Shown here: in pieces, positions 32,921-45,286 of the stretch
Layout of the letters: each line of letters opens with the position of its first letter
How positions within the stretch are numbered: the first letter of the stretch is position 1
Origin: Hirsutella rhossiliensis
Taxonomy: Eukaryota; Ascomycota; Sordariomycetes; Hypocreales; Ophiocordycipitaceae
Direction: 5' to 3'
Assembly (NCBI RefSeq): GCF_020360975.1
Contig: NW_025408669.1
Span: forward strand, 2,294,001-2,358,000
DNA length: 64,000 bases
The notes under the pieces: model-generated
The model's input: only the letters and a program-made list of their open reading frames with translations
Told to the model about the DNA's origin: nothing
Databases searched by the model: none
Made by a program: the position numbers and the translations under genes

Positions 32921-33534
32921 GCTGGCGAACTTGCACAAATAGCTCCTTGAGCCAGTGCATCGGTGTTAGGGGCATGTATTCGAGGATTGCTCCTCTCGGC
33001 GTCATGGGTGTCCTGTCCCGCCTGATCCCGGGTGCAAGTATTCTGTCTAATATTGTTGTTTCCGCCGCCTCGCACTCGTGGGTCTCGTCAACGGCTGGCG
33101 CGTCACATTAGAGGCCAAGCATCAAGGACACAGAAACGGAACGAGGGCCGGTGCCGTCGACAGCAACATATGAAAGGAAACAAGAAGGGCTTGGCAGCCG
33201 GGGGAAACGGCCAGCTAGAGCTTTTCGGTCCCTCGTCATATTCAGATCCATGGCAGCTGGACGACACCCAACGCCCTTACTCAAGATAGAGTGTTGATTT
33301 ATTCCTCTATTCGTAAGCCATGTGTTCAACGCTGTTGTATCTACAGCTCGTGTCTCAACTCGTTCCTGCGACGCTGTGACAGTTAGAGCCGACTCCCGAC
33401 TGAGATCCATGCATACACCAGGGTGCATGGTCACAGTAGTCGACATCCCGCCTGCGGTTGGAAAGCCCCTTCGCCCATTTCCTCGCCCGCCAGCCTGCTC
33501 AGCGCTTGCCTCCAGCTTTGCTCTGCAAAATTGT
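32921..33534. other. Intergenic between convergent PAC3 and calcineurin A
   Basis: Shared 3' flank; no gene or repeat recognised. A 176-codon minus-strand frame crosses it and overlaps the calcineurin 3' end, without family resemblance. Confidence 0.45.
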
Positions 33535-35522
33535 TCATGACGGTCGATGCTTGCGGTCCCTGCGGAAAATTTGCCGTTAGTCACTGTCTCTGCGCACAGT
33601 TTGCGAATGCCCGCAAGGAGGACGGGGCAGATACTCACGTGCTGAGTCTCCTTGAGAGCTGGTGCAGTTTCTTGTCGTTATCGGCGTCGTGGGCCGCCTT
33701 CTGGAGCGCCGTCGCCCGCTCCTCCTCTTGATGCTTCACGACCTCGTCATGACTCGGGGGCAGGCGCTCATTCTGCAAATCAACCTTTCGGGCGTCCTCA
33801 AACGAGCTGATGGCGTTTTTGATACCCTCTGCACCGAGCATCAGCGTACCGGCGGGGAGCCTTCCGCCGGAGACGGTCTTGAGCTCCGTAACCCTTTCCG
33901 ACTCTTCTCGCAAGACTTGGAAGACTCGAGACATGCGGCCAATGGCGAGGATCTTGTTCTTGATCGCCCTCCGCTTGAACTCGATCGAGTTGGGATCGTC
34001 GCCCGTCGTGGAAACGGGTGAATGCGGTGACGTCGACGAGGGCGTCTCCTCCTTGAGCTCTTCCTCGGAGCAGGTGCTGAGGATGGCGATGAGCATGTCT
34101 GTAATCTTCTCCCCCACAAACGGCAGCGACCAGGTGAAGACATCCATGAAGTTGGGGAGCCAGTAAGGATGAGGAGTACAGTTGAACTGACGAATGTTCA
34201 TAACGTTGTTCTCATACTTGAGCACCGCAGCCTTATTGTTGTAGACGTCAAGATAGTTGGGGGCGGAGAAGATGGTCATGACACTGGGGAAGCCGGTAGT
34301 ACGCGTCTTTCGGTACATCCGATACCCTGCGTCCTGAGCCTCGTGCGCACGGATGATGGATAGCAAGTTGTTCTTTTCGAGAAAGGCACAAGCGGCGGGA
34401 TACGAAAAGAAGTACGAGCAGCCGCGCACATGGTTGTGCAGGAAGTACTCGCTCGTCTTTTCCTGGCCGAAATCCTCGAGCGGGTCAGCCCACAGGATGT
34501 CGCACATGAGCCCCTGCGTCGGAGGCTCCCTGAAGCGATCAATCTGGCCGAATGTCAGTCACTGGCGCTGTGCATAACCGCGGCGTCTGGCCTGAGGCGC
34601 TTGCGGCGTGCGTTTGGGGGAGGACGTACATTTCTCAGTTCGTCGAGAGTGTGAAGTTCGGGACTGAGACCACCGTGGATGCAGAGGAACTGCTTGTTCA
34701 TGACGGCGGCCAGGGGCAAGCTGCAGAAGGACTCCATGCAGGCGTCGTAGATGGCCTCGGAGTACTTGTGTTTGCACTCGAGCTTGAAGGTGAAGTAGTC
34801 GGTCAGGTGGCGACACTCATGGTTGCCTCGCAGGAGCCACAGCGTCTTCGGATAGTGAATCTTGAGAGACCAAAGGTAGAGGACGCATTCGATGCTGAAG
34901 TAGCCACGGTCGACGTAGTCCCCGAGGAAGAGGTAGCGCGTCTCGGCAGGGTCGCCACCGACCTCGAAGAGCTTCATCAGATCGTAGTACTGGCCGTGGA
35001 CGTCGCCGCAGACGGTGATGGGAGCATCCATCTCGAGGAGGTTGGGCTCGGCTCGAAGCAGCTCGGTTCCTGTCTTAAGGATCCACAGAGCCTGTTCATC
35101 CGTCAGACGGCCCTCGCGGTAGAAGTGCTGCTTGAGAAATTCGATGTCGGGCTTCGCGTGGGAATCATCCTCGAAGAACTGCTCGTCGGTCGGCTTGAAC
35201 ATGGCGGGTGCTTGGACATCTGCGGACGCGACAAACTGTCAGCCACGGATATTCATCTGCTTCGGGGGTAGAGGATGGACCTTGACAAGACAGCTACGAG
35301 AGGCCGATGAGCCCAAGGAGATGTCTTGTCGGGGTACGTGTCCGCGCCCGACGCACCTTTGCACACTCTCTCGAGAGTGCTCACTTGGGTCCCGTCCTCC
35401 ATGGTGTGGATGGTGAAGTCGATCTCCGGGACCGGCTTCTTCTCCTGAATGGCGCGGATGGCATTGTCGACCTGCTGGGTGCGGCGCACCTCGGCCGAAG
35501 GACTATCGCCATCGTTTTCCAT
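33535..35522 (-). CDS. CNA1: Calcineurin catalytic subunit A (protein phosphatase 2B)
   Basis: Ca2+/calmodulin-dependent Ser/Thr phosphatase that activates Crz1-type factors; important for stress, growth and virulence in fungi. Exons 35357-35522, 34630-35219, 33639-34543 and 33535-33559 give 561 residues; introns are 137, 86 and 79 bp. The metallophosphatase motifs are [20 protein letters not shown] and LRGNHECRH in exon 2. Exon 3 has [16 protein letters not shown], the calcineurin-B-binding helix, and the calmodulin-binding segment [17 protein letters not shown]. The autoinhibitory region ([20 protein letters not shown]) is also there. The last coding exon is only 25 nt and ends RKHRPS. The N-terminus [16 protein letters not shown] is short and acidic. 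A GGTACGTACC palindrome lies 322 bp upstream. Confidence 0.96.
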
Positions 35523-36569
35523 GGCTGAACGAGAGACGGCGGCTCTCCTGACGGGAGAGGCGAGGCAGCGGTGAGCGATCGGCTCGACGGAACAGAGGGC
35601 AGGCGTTGCCTCGTGCAGAGTCAAGCCGGATGTAGGCCGGGTAGGGCTGAGGGAGGAACCTGGTCGAAGTGGGAGCCGCGCTTGGGTTGAGACTGGGGAA
35701 CGAGTAGGAATCAAAGGATAAGTCGTGACGCCGAGCAAATCGCTGCATCGCAGGTGGGCGGGGCGGGCGCCCAACTGGCCCCCCGCCGGCGCCGCCCTTG
35801 ACCCCCTCCATGGTCGGTACACCTGGGTACGAGGCTACCATAAGGTACGTACCCGGCTACCTCCAGGCTTGCCAGGGAATCGCTGCCTGCCGCTTCGGGG
35901 ATTGGTCCGCACCTTTAGCACCAAGTGTGGAGTAGCTTAAAACACCTCAAAGACTAATTATTATTCGCCTCGAATACCCTACTCCGTAAGTTAAGACGTC
36001 GCAAAATAGGTACGAGCAAGGAAAAGAGGCATTTTCCGGCTTCGAGAAGCAACTCTTCTTGGAACTTGGAACCAGGGCTCCAAGCTGGGGTGAAATCGTG
36101 ACTCTTGTATCCCCTGGCCGACGAGACCAAGGTTCCGGTAGCACGCATAGTCAAGTGGCCGAGACGCGCTTCTACCTACAGTCCTGAAGAATAGCCGCCA
36201 CCCTCTGTCTTACGCCATCAAGCAAAGTAAGATGATGGCTTGTCAGGCTTGGTGCCGAGGCAAACTGGGGCCGGCTGAGGACGACAGAGGGCCTGTACAA
36301 TGACGGCGGTGCTATGCCGGACATGACTGAGCACTCTGTTCAATGGCGCAGCTGGACGCTGTTGATCCACTCAACTCTCGCTCATGTCTTTGCCCTATCC
36401 CCTCCCCCGTCTATATCTCCAGTCTATGTTGATAGCTCCGCCTTTAACCCATGGTGAACGTGTCACATCGCAGCACACCAGTCAGTCGGGTGTTTGCTTG
36501 TTCCCGTCCAGATCACCAACCCCAGCTCTGCCGCCGCGCGCGTACTCACTTGCAATTGATACGCTATGA
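35523..36569. promoter_or_regulatory. Upstream region of calcineurin A, to the SDR 3' end
   Basis: About 1 kb with no supported gene. Contains the perfect palindrome GGTACGTACC at 35844-35853 and TACTCCGTA at 35980-35988, both repeated in other promoter regions of the window. No tRNA or snRNA signature found. Confidence 0.5.
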
Positions 36570-37635
<1,066 letters not shown>

Positions 37636-37636
37636 T

Positions 37637-37697
37637 GTGTCGTGGTTGTGTCGTGGTTGTGGGTGATGATGCTCTCTCGAGGGATGCTCTCTCGAGG
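37637..37697. repeat. Short tandem repeats in the SDR leader
   Basis: Two exact copies of an 11-base unit (GTGTCGTGGTT, 37637-37658) and, further out, two exact copies of a 15-base unit (GATGCTCTCTCGAGG, 37668-37697) lie immediately 5' of the SDR start codon, so they are probably in the mRNA leader or core promoter. Confidence 0.7.
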
Positions 37698-38337
37698 TCA
37701 GTGGAATTGGCTTCACCCGTCAATGTGCATTGTACTCCCCCAGAGCCCCTCCAGCCCACGTCATGGCGCCCCTGAGACCCTTCTCCCTCTCTCAGTGGAG
37801 ACCCTGACCGGTCCGCGTGGAGCCGGGCATGACTCTCTCTCTGCGGCCACAAGACAAACGAATCAAAGACGACGACCATGGGGGCATTGCAGAGGCGCCG
37901 CCGCGGTGGACTGGCCTTGGGTCTCGGAGCCTATCACTGCCATTACGGTTGCGCCATGTGCGGCAATTGGCCTGCGGCCCACTTGGAAGGCTCTCCCTCT
38001 TTCCTTGCCCTCGTCTCCCATGCCCGTTTTGGTCCCTTCAACCGCGATGGCTTAGAGATGAGAGCCACTGCGCCAAGTAGGGCTATGCCACTACTGTACG
38101 CGGCCGCCCCAGTGGACATCAAAGCAGTCTACATGTTGCCTCGTGCACAATGTGCCTCCCCGGCCCTCAAAGTATCCAGAGCCATAATCAACGGCAGCGC
38201 GGCGTCTCGCCGAGGCCGCCATGCCCGTGACCGCCGCCGTATGGCACCACTTATACTGTACAAACTTTGGTATCCATTCATGCCTGTGCGTGCAACAAGC
38301 GACTGATCAAGAAAAGGAAGACCCTTGTCCACCCTCC
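37698..38337. other. Intergenic between SDR and trimethyllysine dioxygenase
   Basis: Promoter side of the SDR and 3' flank of the next minus-strand gene; no gene recognised. Confidence 0.45.
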
Positions 38338-40197
38338 TCACGCAGCTATCATGTTGGCCGCAATGACTTCTTCCCTCGGAAAGTTGGACAGCTTCCAACG
38401 CGATATGAAGTCGTCTCGGTTGACTGCCACGTCCAACAGCGTCAGCAACACCCGACCTTCGATGTGGCATCTTCGGGGGCAAGCGGAATCACTCACTGTA
38501 TCCACCGCAGATTCGCCTCAGTCCCCAGAATTCTCGCCTCCCATGCAAGATTCGCCAGTTATCGAATACTACGTGTCGGTCAGCATGGGCCGCGTCGCTG
38601 CACAACGCAGGTTCCAAACTCACTCAACACGCGGCCCGGCTCTAGCAGAAACTCGTACTGGTTCTCCTGCCGGTTCACAATAGTGTCCCATTCCCGCGCG
38701 GCGTTGTACCACCATTTTGTATTGACTTTGAGCGGGAGACTGCCTCGGTCGTCCTTGTTCCAACGAATTCGAAAGACCGTCTTGCCGTGCCCCTCGATGA
38801 CAGGGTACGGCCGGGCAGGCGCCATTGCAACATCCTGGTTACCGCTGGCATGCCAAGGGAGGTTGACCGTTTGCAAGGTTTCGTAATGGTCTCTTCGTTC
38901 CAGTCGAAGCCGGTGCGCCGCGTAGAATCCGTCAACGAGGATTGACTGGCCGCCCCGCTCGTGCAGGCGCATCTCCTCGCCATTGGGCCCTGTATGAGAG
39001 AGCAAGTGGAACGCCTGGAGGCCTGCCGGGTCGGAGAAGTAGGTCGTGTCCGTGTGCACGTCGAGGGCAGCGTTGGAGTATGCCATGTCTGCCTTGGCCA
39101 TGTTAGGGGTGAAGTCCCAGAAACCGCCATAATGCGTGTTCCGGATGGGCCCGATGCGCTCGAGAAGACTCTGGGTGTCCTCCGGCGTCACGGGTGTGTT
39201 GACGACGAAGCAAAATCCATGTTCGCGCTGTTTTGGTCAGCCTTGCTTCCTCGCTGACAGGGCTGCAGGTTGCCTACAATCTTGTTGGTGAGTTCTGCAA
39301 TTCCTTGCAGGCTGTCCGTTCTCATGACCGACTTGAATTTGACCTCTGGCGGTTCCTCATAAATGAGTCTGCGGTTCCACAGTCTCTGTACTCTGTTTCC
39401 AACGTCAGCCGTGTCTCGCCCTGCCTGGGACGACACCCCAGAACCTACACGTCGCCGGAAAACGGGTGCTTGCCACCGGGCATGGCCGATTGAAGCCAGT
39501 TCCACGTATACTTGCTCCTATGACGGTCGGACCCTACAACCTAGCGGTCAGTTACAAGAAATGGGCGAACAGCCAGAGACGGGGCCATCGATTACCTACA
39601 CAAGACTTCAAACCCGTCCACGCTCGGCAGGACCTGCCTCGGCTCAACAAGCCTTGAATGCTAAAGTGCCGTCCAAGTCAGCAGTTGTCGTCCAGAGAAG
39701 GCCCATGGGAGCGGGGGTGGGGATACCGCAAGAATATCGAAGCTTCTTTGCCTTGTGACGGGGTTTATGCATTCGGCGCAACCGCAGTTGTCTCTGGGTT
39801 GCGTCTCAGCGTCCGGAAAGCCGAGCGTTCAGCGCAGGAAGCGGCCATGGAAATCCATACCTCATCCATTCTTTGGGCCTACAGAGTCTAGCTGAGCGAT
39901 TTGAGCCAACAACGAGGCGCATGTGAACTCACGTACAGTCGAGTCACAACCTTGTCTCCCGTGGCGTTACTCTCGTAGTTGAACCCGGCAGCATCTGGAA
40001 GCATCCTGGGATAAAAAATCGGTCCCTCTCGTTGAGCCTTCAACGTAAAGGCCCCGAGGCCGGCATCTTTCTTAGTGAGCAGTCGTCCAGCAACCAGGCT
40101 GGGGCTGCGTGTAAGCCATGCGCTCAGCCGCAGAAAAGAGAGCCCGCAGGGCCACTCACCGTGAAGAAACGAGCGCAGCTCCTGCGTGTGTCGACAT
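38338..40197 (-). CDS. Trimethyllysine dioxygenase (carnitine biosynthesis), 10 exons
   Basis: Fe(II)/2-oxoglutarate dioxygenase hydroxylating N6-trimethyllysine, the first step of carnitine synthesis, with bbox-type architecture. Inferred exons: 40160-40197, 39937-40104, 39861-39878, 39727-39793, 39600-39660, 39449-39533, 39278-39392, 38624-39227, 38497-38568 and 38338-38423, all phases consistent, giving 437 residues. The small zinc-binding N-domain shows WMRDNCGCAEC; the catalytic core begins HGFCFV and includes THYGGFWDFTPNMAKADMAY. The iron ligands are the HTD of VHTDTTYFSDPAG and the distal His in NWRILHGRR; the tail reads CGGYINRDDFISRWKL. Exon 3 is an 18-nt microexon. Butyrobetaine dioxygenase is the alternative, but the GGFWDF/TDTTYF pattern favours the trimethyllysine enzyme. 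Confidence 0.88.
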
Positions 40198-40736
40198 AGT
40201 GACGGGGCATGGAGGGATTCCTGATTTGACGTTTCTGGTAACCGAGGGCAAAAGGCAAGATAGTTTATGGCTTCAAAACAGAAGGCCTAAGTAGGTACGT
40301 ACCCACTGCCATTGCCAGGAGGGGCTTTCCGGTGGCCCGAGCGCACGTGACAGCGCTTTGACAGCCGGAGATACTGTACTCCGGGGCCACAGCACAGTAA
40401 CGTTACTGTACTGACGTGATGCTCCCTGCGTAGCTCTAAAAAGAAAATATCATTTTGTCCTCTGTCGACAACGGCCAGCCAGCCAGCTCCCTCCCTCTCC
40501 CATGATTCAGCCATCAAGGGATTCGTGCTTGGCCACAGCTCTCACTGCCAACTCCCAGGCGATAATCGGCATCTCGCAGTACTCGGCCCTCTCGCTTCAA
40601 AGCCGCGAGGCCACCGACTGGCTTCAGTCGCATTGACACCCTCTGGCCATGGCAGCTTCTCCCTCCGTCGATGCAGTCCTGTCCAGCTTCCTTGTAGCCC
40701 CGAGTCGCAGATAGGTCGTTCTGCGGGCCTTGCAGC
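40198..40736. promoter_or_regulatory. Divergent promoter region trimethyllysine dioxygenase / ubiquitin protease
   Basis: Holds a perfect GGTACGTACC palindrome at 40294-40303, 97 bp before the dioxygenase start codon. A cluster of ACTGTAC-type sequences follows at 40373-40412. No gene. Confidence 0.5.
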
Positions 40737-42914
40737 ATGACTTCAAAACGGAGCGAGTTCAGCAGCTTTTACGAGGACCGCATCTCGGCTCACCGACTGC
40801 CACACTCGCGAGACCACGTCTGGGGCCGCTGGAACGAGCCGAGCGTCCTTTTGTCAGTCCTCGCAATAGCCATTACCATCGCCTTCAAGGTCTACAGCAC
40901 AAACGGCTCGCTCGAAAACCTGGTGGGCTCGCTCGCGAACCTTGTATGGGACTGCATCATATTCGTCATACCGGCCCCCTTGCTCTTTGCCTTGGACGGC
41001 CGGATAAATTCTTCATCGCCTCGACAGCGCACGCTCGACGACGCTCGTCGAAGCACACATGCCGCCAAAAGGGAGGCCATGAGCAGGTTAATCGGGCTGG
41101 ACCGCCCCGGTGGCATGCTGGCTTCCATGTCGCAGGCAAGAACACGAGCCTTGTCCGTGACAGGAAGTGTCCTAGGGTTGAAGCTCGACTTCCAGCGTCC
41201 GCCAGGCCTAGGCAATAGAGACAATTCATGTTACCAGAATAGCATTCTGCAAGGCCTGGCAGCCTTGCACTCCTTTTCCGACTACCTTTCGGCCTGCGTG
41301 CGCGCCGTTGACTTGCGCGAGGACGGCAGCGACGTTGCTCAGACGCTGCGCGCTCTCCTGTGGGATTTAAACGACCCGTCCAACAACGGCAAAACGATAT
41401 GGACGCCCAGTTTGCTCAAGTCCATGAGCACATGGACGCAGCAAGACGCGCAGGAATACTTTTCTAAGATGCTTGACGACATTGACAAGGGCGTTGCAAA
41501 GGCCGTCAAGGCCACGCGTCGATACTCCGGACTCGAGGCAGACTGCGGCAAAGACGATACAGTCGCCAGCCAACACAGCGATGACAGTGGCTACCAGAGC
41601 CTGTCGTCGAGCCCGGATCTGTCGGCCATCAGGCCACTGCGCAACCCACTCGAGGGCTTATTGGCGCAGCGGGTCGCCTGCGTTGCGTGTGGCTACGCGG
41701 AGGGACTTTCCATGATTCCTTTCAACTGCCTGACATTGAGCCTCGGGCTGGACAAGAATCGGCATGACCTCTTTGAGCGATTGGATGCGTATAGCCGGGT
41801 GGAGAGCATCGAAGGGGTCGAATGCCCCAAGTGCACTCTTCTCAAGGCGCAGAGACTCTTGACTAAGCTGATTGAGAAGCTGCAGAGCAGCGGTGCCGCC
41901 TCGGAGCAACTGGCCGAGCCCTGCCGCAGGCTCGGGGCGGTCGAGACGGCGCTTGAAGAGGACGATTTTGACGAAAAGACGATTGCCGAGAACTGCAAGA
42001 TCTCGAGCCAGGGCAAGGTCAGCTCGACGAAGACGAAGCAGATTGTCATTGCCCGGCCTCCACAGAGCCTCGCGATCCACGTCAACCGGTCCGTCTTCGA
42101 TCCTACGACATTTGACATGATCAAGAACTCGGCCCCCGTCAGCTTCCCGCTGACGCTGGATCTTGGACCCTGGTGCCTGGGCAGCTCTGAAAGCCAGGGA
42201 GCTCAATGCGCCATGGAAAAGACGACGGGCGACGCGAACGCAGGCGAGGAGCGGTGGCAACTGGGCCCGACGGCGTCGATGATTGCGGGCGACCTGAGAC
42301 CCTCGAGACTGACGGGGCCGATTTACGAGCTACGAGCGGCCGTGACACACGCCGGGCGGCACGAAAATGGTCACTACATTTGCTACCGGACGTATCCCAA
42401 TCAGGCTGCGGCCATTTCCAAGGACGCCCCTGGTGGCCAAGTATCTAGGGACACGGCCATTGCCGATGAAAAGAAGGAGGCGGATACGGAGACGGACGAG
42501 GAGGAAACTAAGTCGTCAGGCAAGTCGAGGACAGGCAACCCAGGGTGGTGGAGGCTCAGCGACCACAATGTCAGCCGGGTGGACGAGGGGACTGTTCTCG
42601 GGCTATCGCCTGGCGTCTTCATGCTGCTTTATGAGTGCGTGGACCCAAGCATGATGCTGCAGAGCGATGCCGAGTCTACGGGGGACAGGGAGGAGCTCCT
42701 GGGGACCGGAGATGAGTTAGTGAAGGATGAAGCAGCCGCAGAGCCCATGGCGACTCGTCGATGCGATGTCGATGCGAGTGGCCCGGAGGAAGTATACGCA
42801 GCGAGCAAGGAGGGCGTCGCGGTGGCAGCGGACGGGGACTCGCATGTAGACACGGAGGATGCGGAGAGAATTCCGTTGCCGGCGAGCGACGATGCAGACT
42901 TGGAGGTGCCGTGA
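40737..42914 (+). CDS. Membrane-anchored ubiquitin carboxyl-terminal hydrolase (USP family, Ubp1-like)
   Basis: Deubiquitinating cysteine protease. Single exon, 725 residues. Two hydrophobic segments near residues 36-55 (PSVLLSVLAIAITIAFKVY) and 67-87 (LVWDCIIFVIPAPLLFAL) suggest an ER or other membrane anchor, as in yeast Ubp1. The Cys box is GLGNRDNSCYQNSILQGLA (Cys ~165; the usual GNT is DNS here). The His box is HAGRHENGHYICYR (~545), followed by WWRLSDHNVSRV. A CxxC pair occurs in CVACGYAEG and another in ECPKCTLL, forming the zinc-finger insert. The C-terminal ~80 residues are acidic and low-complexity. A lysine/acid-rich insertion (ETDEEETKSSGKSR) sits inside the catalytic domain between the His box and the WW motif. 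Confidence 0.92.
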   Translation: MTSKRSEFSSFYEDRISAHRLPHSRDHVWGRWNEPSVLLSVLAIAITIAFKVYSTNGSLENLVGSLANLVWDCIIFVIPAPLLFALDGRINSSSPRQRTLDDARRSTHAAKREAMSRLIGLDRPGGMLASMSQARTRALSVTGSVLGLKLDFQRPPGLGNRDNSCYQNSILQGLAALHSFSDYLSACVRAVDLREDGSDVAQTLRALLWDLNDPSNNGKTIWTPSLLKSMSTWTQQDAQEYFSKMLDDIDKGVAKAVKATRRYSGLEADCGKDDTVASQHSDDSGYQSLSSSPDLSAIRPLRNPLEGLLAQRVACVACGYAEGLSMIPFNCLTLSLGLDKNRHDLFERLDAYSRVESIEGVECPKCTLLKAQRLLTKLIEKLQSSGAASEQLAEPCRRLGAVETALEEDDFDEKTIAENCKISSQGKVSSTKTKQIVIARPPQSLAIHVNRSVFDPTTFDMIKNSAPVSFPLTLDLGPWCLGSSESQGAQCAMEKTTGDANAGEERWQLGPTASMIAGDLRPSRLTGPIYELRAAVTHAGRHENGHYICYRTYPNQAAAISKDAPGGQVSRDTAIADEKKEADTETDEEETKSSGKSRTGNPGWWRLSDHNVSRVDEGTVLGLSPGVFMLLYECVDPSMMLQSDAESTGDREELLGTGDELVKDEAAAEPMATRRCDVDASGPEEVYAASKEGVAVAADGDSHVDTEDAERIPLPASDDADLEVP

Positions 42915-44778
42915 GGCGATGTTGAGGGATTCTGGACTGCATAGCAACGGAGTTTGGGCGGTTGGGGCTATCTTCCTAGAGGGATGGCGGAGCAAGCGAA
43001 GAAATGTAATTCGCTAGTGTGTCTTGGGAAAGTCGAGTTGTCTGTACGACATGGCAGGCTCGTGCTTGCAAGAGTGCCAGCCAGCGAGGAAGGCCATGTG
43101 TGCGGCACGCGAGGCAGGGGCAGTTTGGAATTTGCACCAAGTTGACTGTCTCAGTGAAGCTGTGGTGATGGGGAGGAGGGAGTTTCAGCCCCGTGGACGA
43201 ACGAAGGCTGAAGTTGAATGGGGCCATTGTATGCGGGGACGGGCATTTGGGGGCAAGAGGAGCAAATGCCGCCTAGATGGCAGATGGTGATAGTAAAGGT
43301 GGCTTTGCGGAAAAGGGGGAACAAGAGTTGAGTGGGCAATGTTGGGGACTGAACCCTGAGCGCTTTATTATCCGACGGGCTTTACTACGCACATTTTAAC
43401 CTCTGGTTTTATCTCATCGTCATCATGGTCGTACACTCATCCAGTCTATTCTGGTACGCACCTTGATGAAAATGCATTTTCGAAGAAGCATCACGGGACG
43501 AGGCGTGCAAGAGTGATTGTCGATCATGGTGCAAGAGGGTGCTCTGGCCCGGCAGCGTGCATTCCGGCGTGGCGGCACGGGCTGATTATTAGAGTCGTGT
43601 CGCTACGGGTACGGATACGGGAAGACTAGCTGACAAGCGATGCAGTAGCTACCTTATCGGGGACAGCAAGCTTTGATGAGCTTGGTGAAGGCAAGGTTTC
43701 TTGATGCAGACCAACACTAGAGTTGTTGGTCGACGAATGGTGGACTCACTGCAACGGCCAAGAGCACACCGCATGATGCTTTTTCGGGCCCAGGACGACA
43801 CGACGCCTGCATGTAGAAACAGCCTTGTGCTTCAGACTACCAAACTGCCCGGGCTACTTACTCTAAGCGTACTTCGGGCGTAGTGGCAGGGGAGAGAGAC
43901 AGGAACGCACATGAGACACACAAAACGTCTAGTTCAACAGTTGACCAAAAGGCATCAACTGTAATTACATCTAAGAACTGCGGGGAGACTCCGGCCCGCT
44001 CCTCCAGCGGCCAACACACCCCACAGGAGGGGGCGGATGGAAGCGGAGCGAGAGAGGACCCGACGGCTCGCGTGAACAAGCTCCGGGCACTCGCCGACGC
44101 CATTTACCCGGGGGCACGTGCGTCGACGAGTTGCAGACAAGCAAGGCCTCGCTTCACAGCAGCTGGCCCATGGAGGATGGAGGTGGAGGAAGATCGAGAT
44201 CAGTCTGAGATGGTGTAGATTTTCTCGCTTGGCAAAAGAGCGCGTGTCTCAGATTTGTGCCATGAGCCGGTACTTGGCGGTACATGCGAGAGCTACCTTG
44301 CCTAGTAGATATTTGGTATCTCTGCGTCCGGAGCACAGCACCGCACTGGACGCCTGCCTCCCCAATGAGACAGAGCATCGGCGGTGCTTCGCCTCATTCG
44401 ACGCCAGCTGGGCATGCTGCGCCTGCTTATGCGCGAGGTAAGCATCTCGCAGCCATCCGAATCTGACATGCAGCCCAATTTACCACTCTTGCCACTGCAG
44501 AGCCATCCCACTCCATGCTTGTTTCCCTTCGGACAGGACGGTCGAGAGTCTACCAGCGAGATACCTGCAGCGGGAACTGAGAATGTACCGCCAAGTAGTC
44601 CGGGCCGCAAAAAAGGGGGAACCGGGAGCGGGCGGGGCTTAGCTTCTAGGGGTTCAGCACCTTTTCCATTGCATCATGCCCATCACGGTACCCCCAGCTA
44701 CCGAGCCACGGCCTCTAGAGATACCCCCCCAAGTCCGTGTCCGGAGGCGCTTCATGACAAGTAGCTTATCGGCCATGT

Positions 44779-44790
44779 AGGTAATTACCT
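44779..44790. promoter_or_regulatory. 12-bp perfect palindrome AGGTAATTACCT
   Basis: Self-complementary sequence 54 bp before the forkhead-core repeat array and about 500 bp before the transporter start. Homeodomain-type TAATTA core; function is inference. Confidence 0.4.
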
Positions 44791-44844
44791 TGGGTAACTA
44801 TTACACGCCTGAGCCTCTCACTGATACCACCACACCGGCGCTTC

Positions 44845-44916
44845 AGGTACAGAGTAAACAGTACATACAGGTACAGAGTAAACAGTACATACAGGTACAG
44901 AGTAAACAGTACATAC
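44845..44916. repeat. Three perfect 24-bp tandem repeats carrying GTAAACA
   Basis: Three exact consecutive copies of a 24-base unit beginning AGGTACAGAGTAAACAG and ending in GTACATAC. Each copy holds one GTAAACA, the forkhead-factor core RTAAAYA, so three sites are spaced exactly 24 bp apart, about 370-440 bp before the transporter start codon. The unit length is a multiple of three, so the frame across it (QVQSKQYI repeated) is a by-product. Confidence 0.9.
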
Positions 44917-45286
44917 ATACGCCTGGCCGTCCCGCTTCGGCTCCGCGACTTCAGCCCCCCCCCCGATCCATCTCTCTGCCTGCAGGCGTAACGCTCACAA
45001 TTTGTTTTTCCTTTTTCTTCCTTTCCTTCGTTCCGGTTTCCCACAGCAGGTAATAAATCACTCTCTTTTCGCCATCCCGTCTCTTCGCGTCGCCAAACAG
45101 CACTCCGTCACACACATTGTAATTACATGCTCGTCCAGAAGCACTCGCACGCAACCCGACCGCCTCGACACACGCCGACTCTCGCCGACACACGCCGACA
45201 CACCGCTGCATGACCGCGCGCTCGGCGCCCGCCCCGGCCCTTTGGCTTCTCACCATCGCCTCGACGGGCGGCGCGCCCTCGTCTAG

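Larger units (their letters stand above)
42915..45286. other. Gene-poor 2.4-kb region
   Basis: No protein frame with family resemblance or convincing exon chain on either strand. Contains the palindrome AGGTAATTACCT at 44779-44790 and a three-copy 24-bp repeat at 44845-44916 (listed separately). C-rich and pyrimidine-rich leader sequence runs from about 44950 to the start codon of the next gene. A weak C/D-box snoRNA-like arrangement near 43452-43585 was rejected. A non-coding transcript cannot be excluded. Confidence 0.5.

Noticed and set aside
43452..43585. TTGATGA and CTGA about 130 bases apart, like C and D boxes of a snoRNA.
   Set aside because: No terminal stem, no C'/D' pair, and such short motifs occur by chance.
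43883..44218. 111-codon plus-strand frame in the gene-poor island.
   Set aside because: Polar, with no homology recognised and no supporting splice partners.
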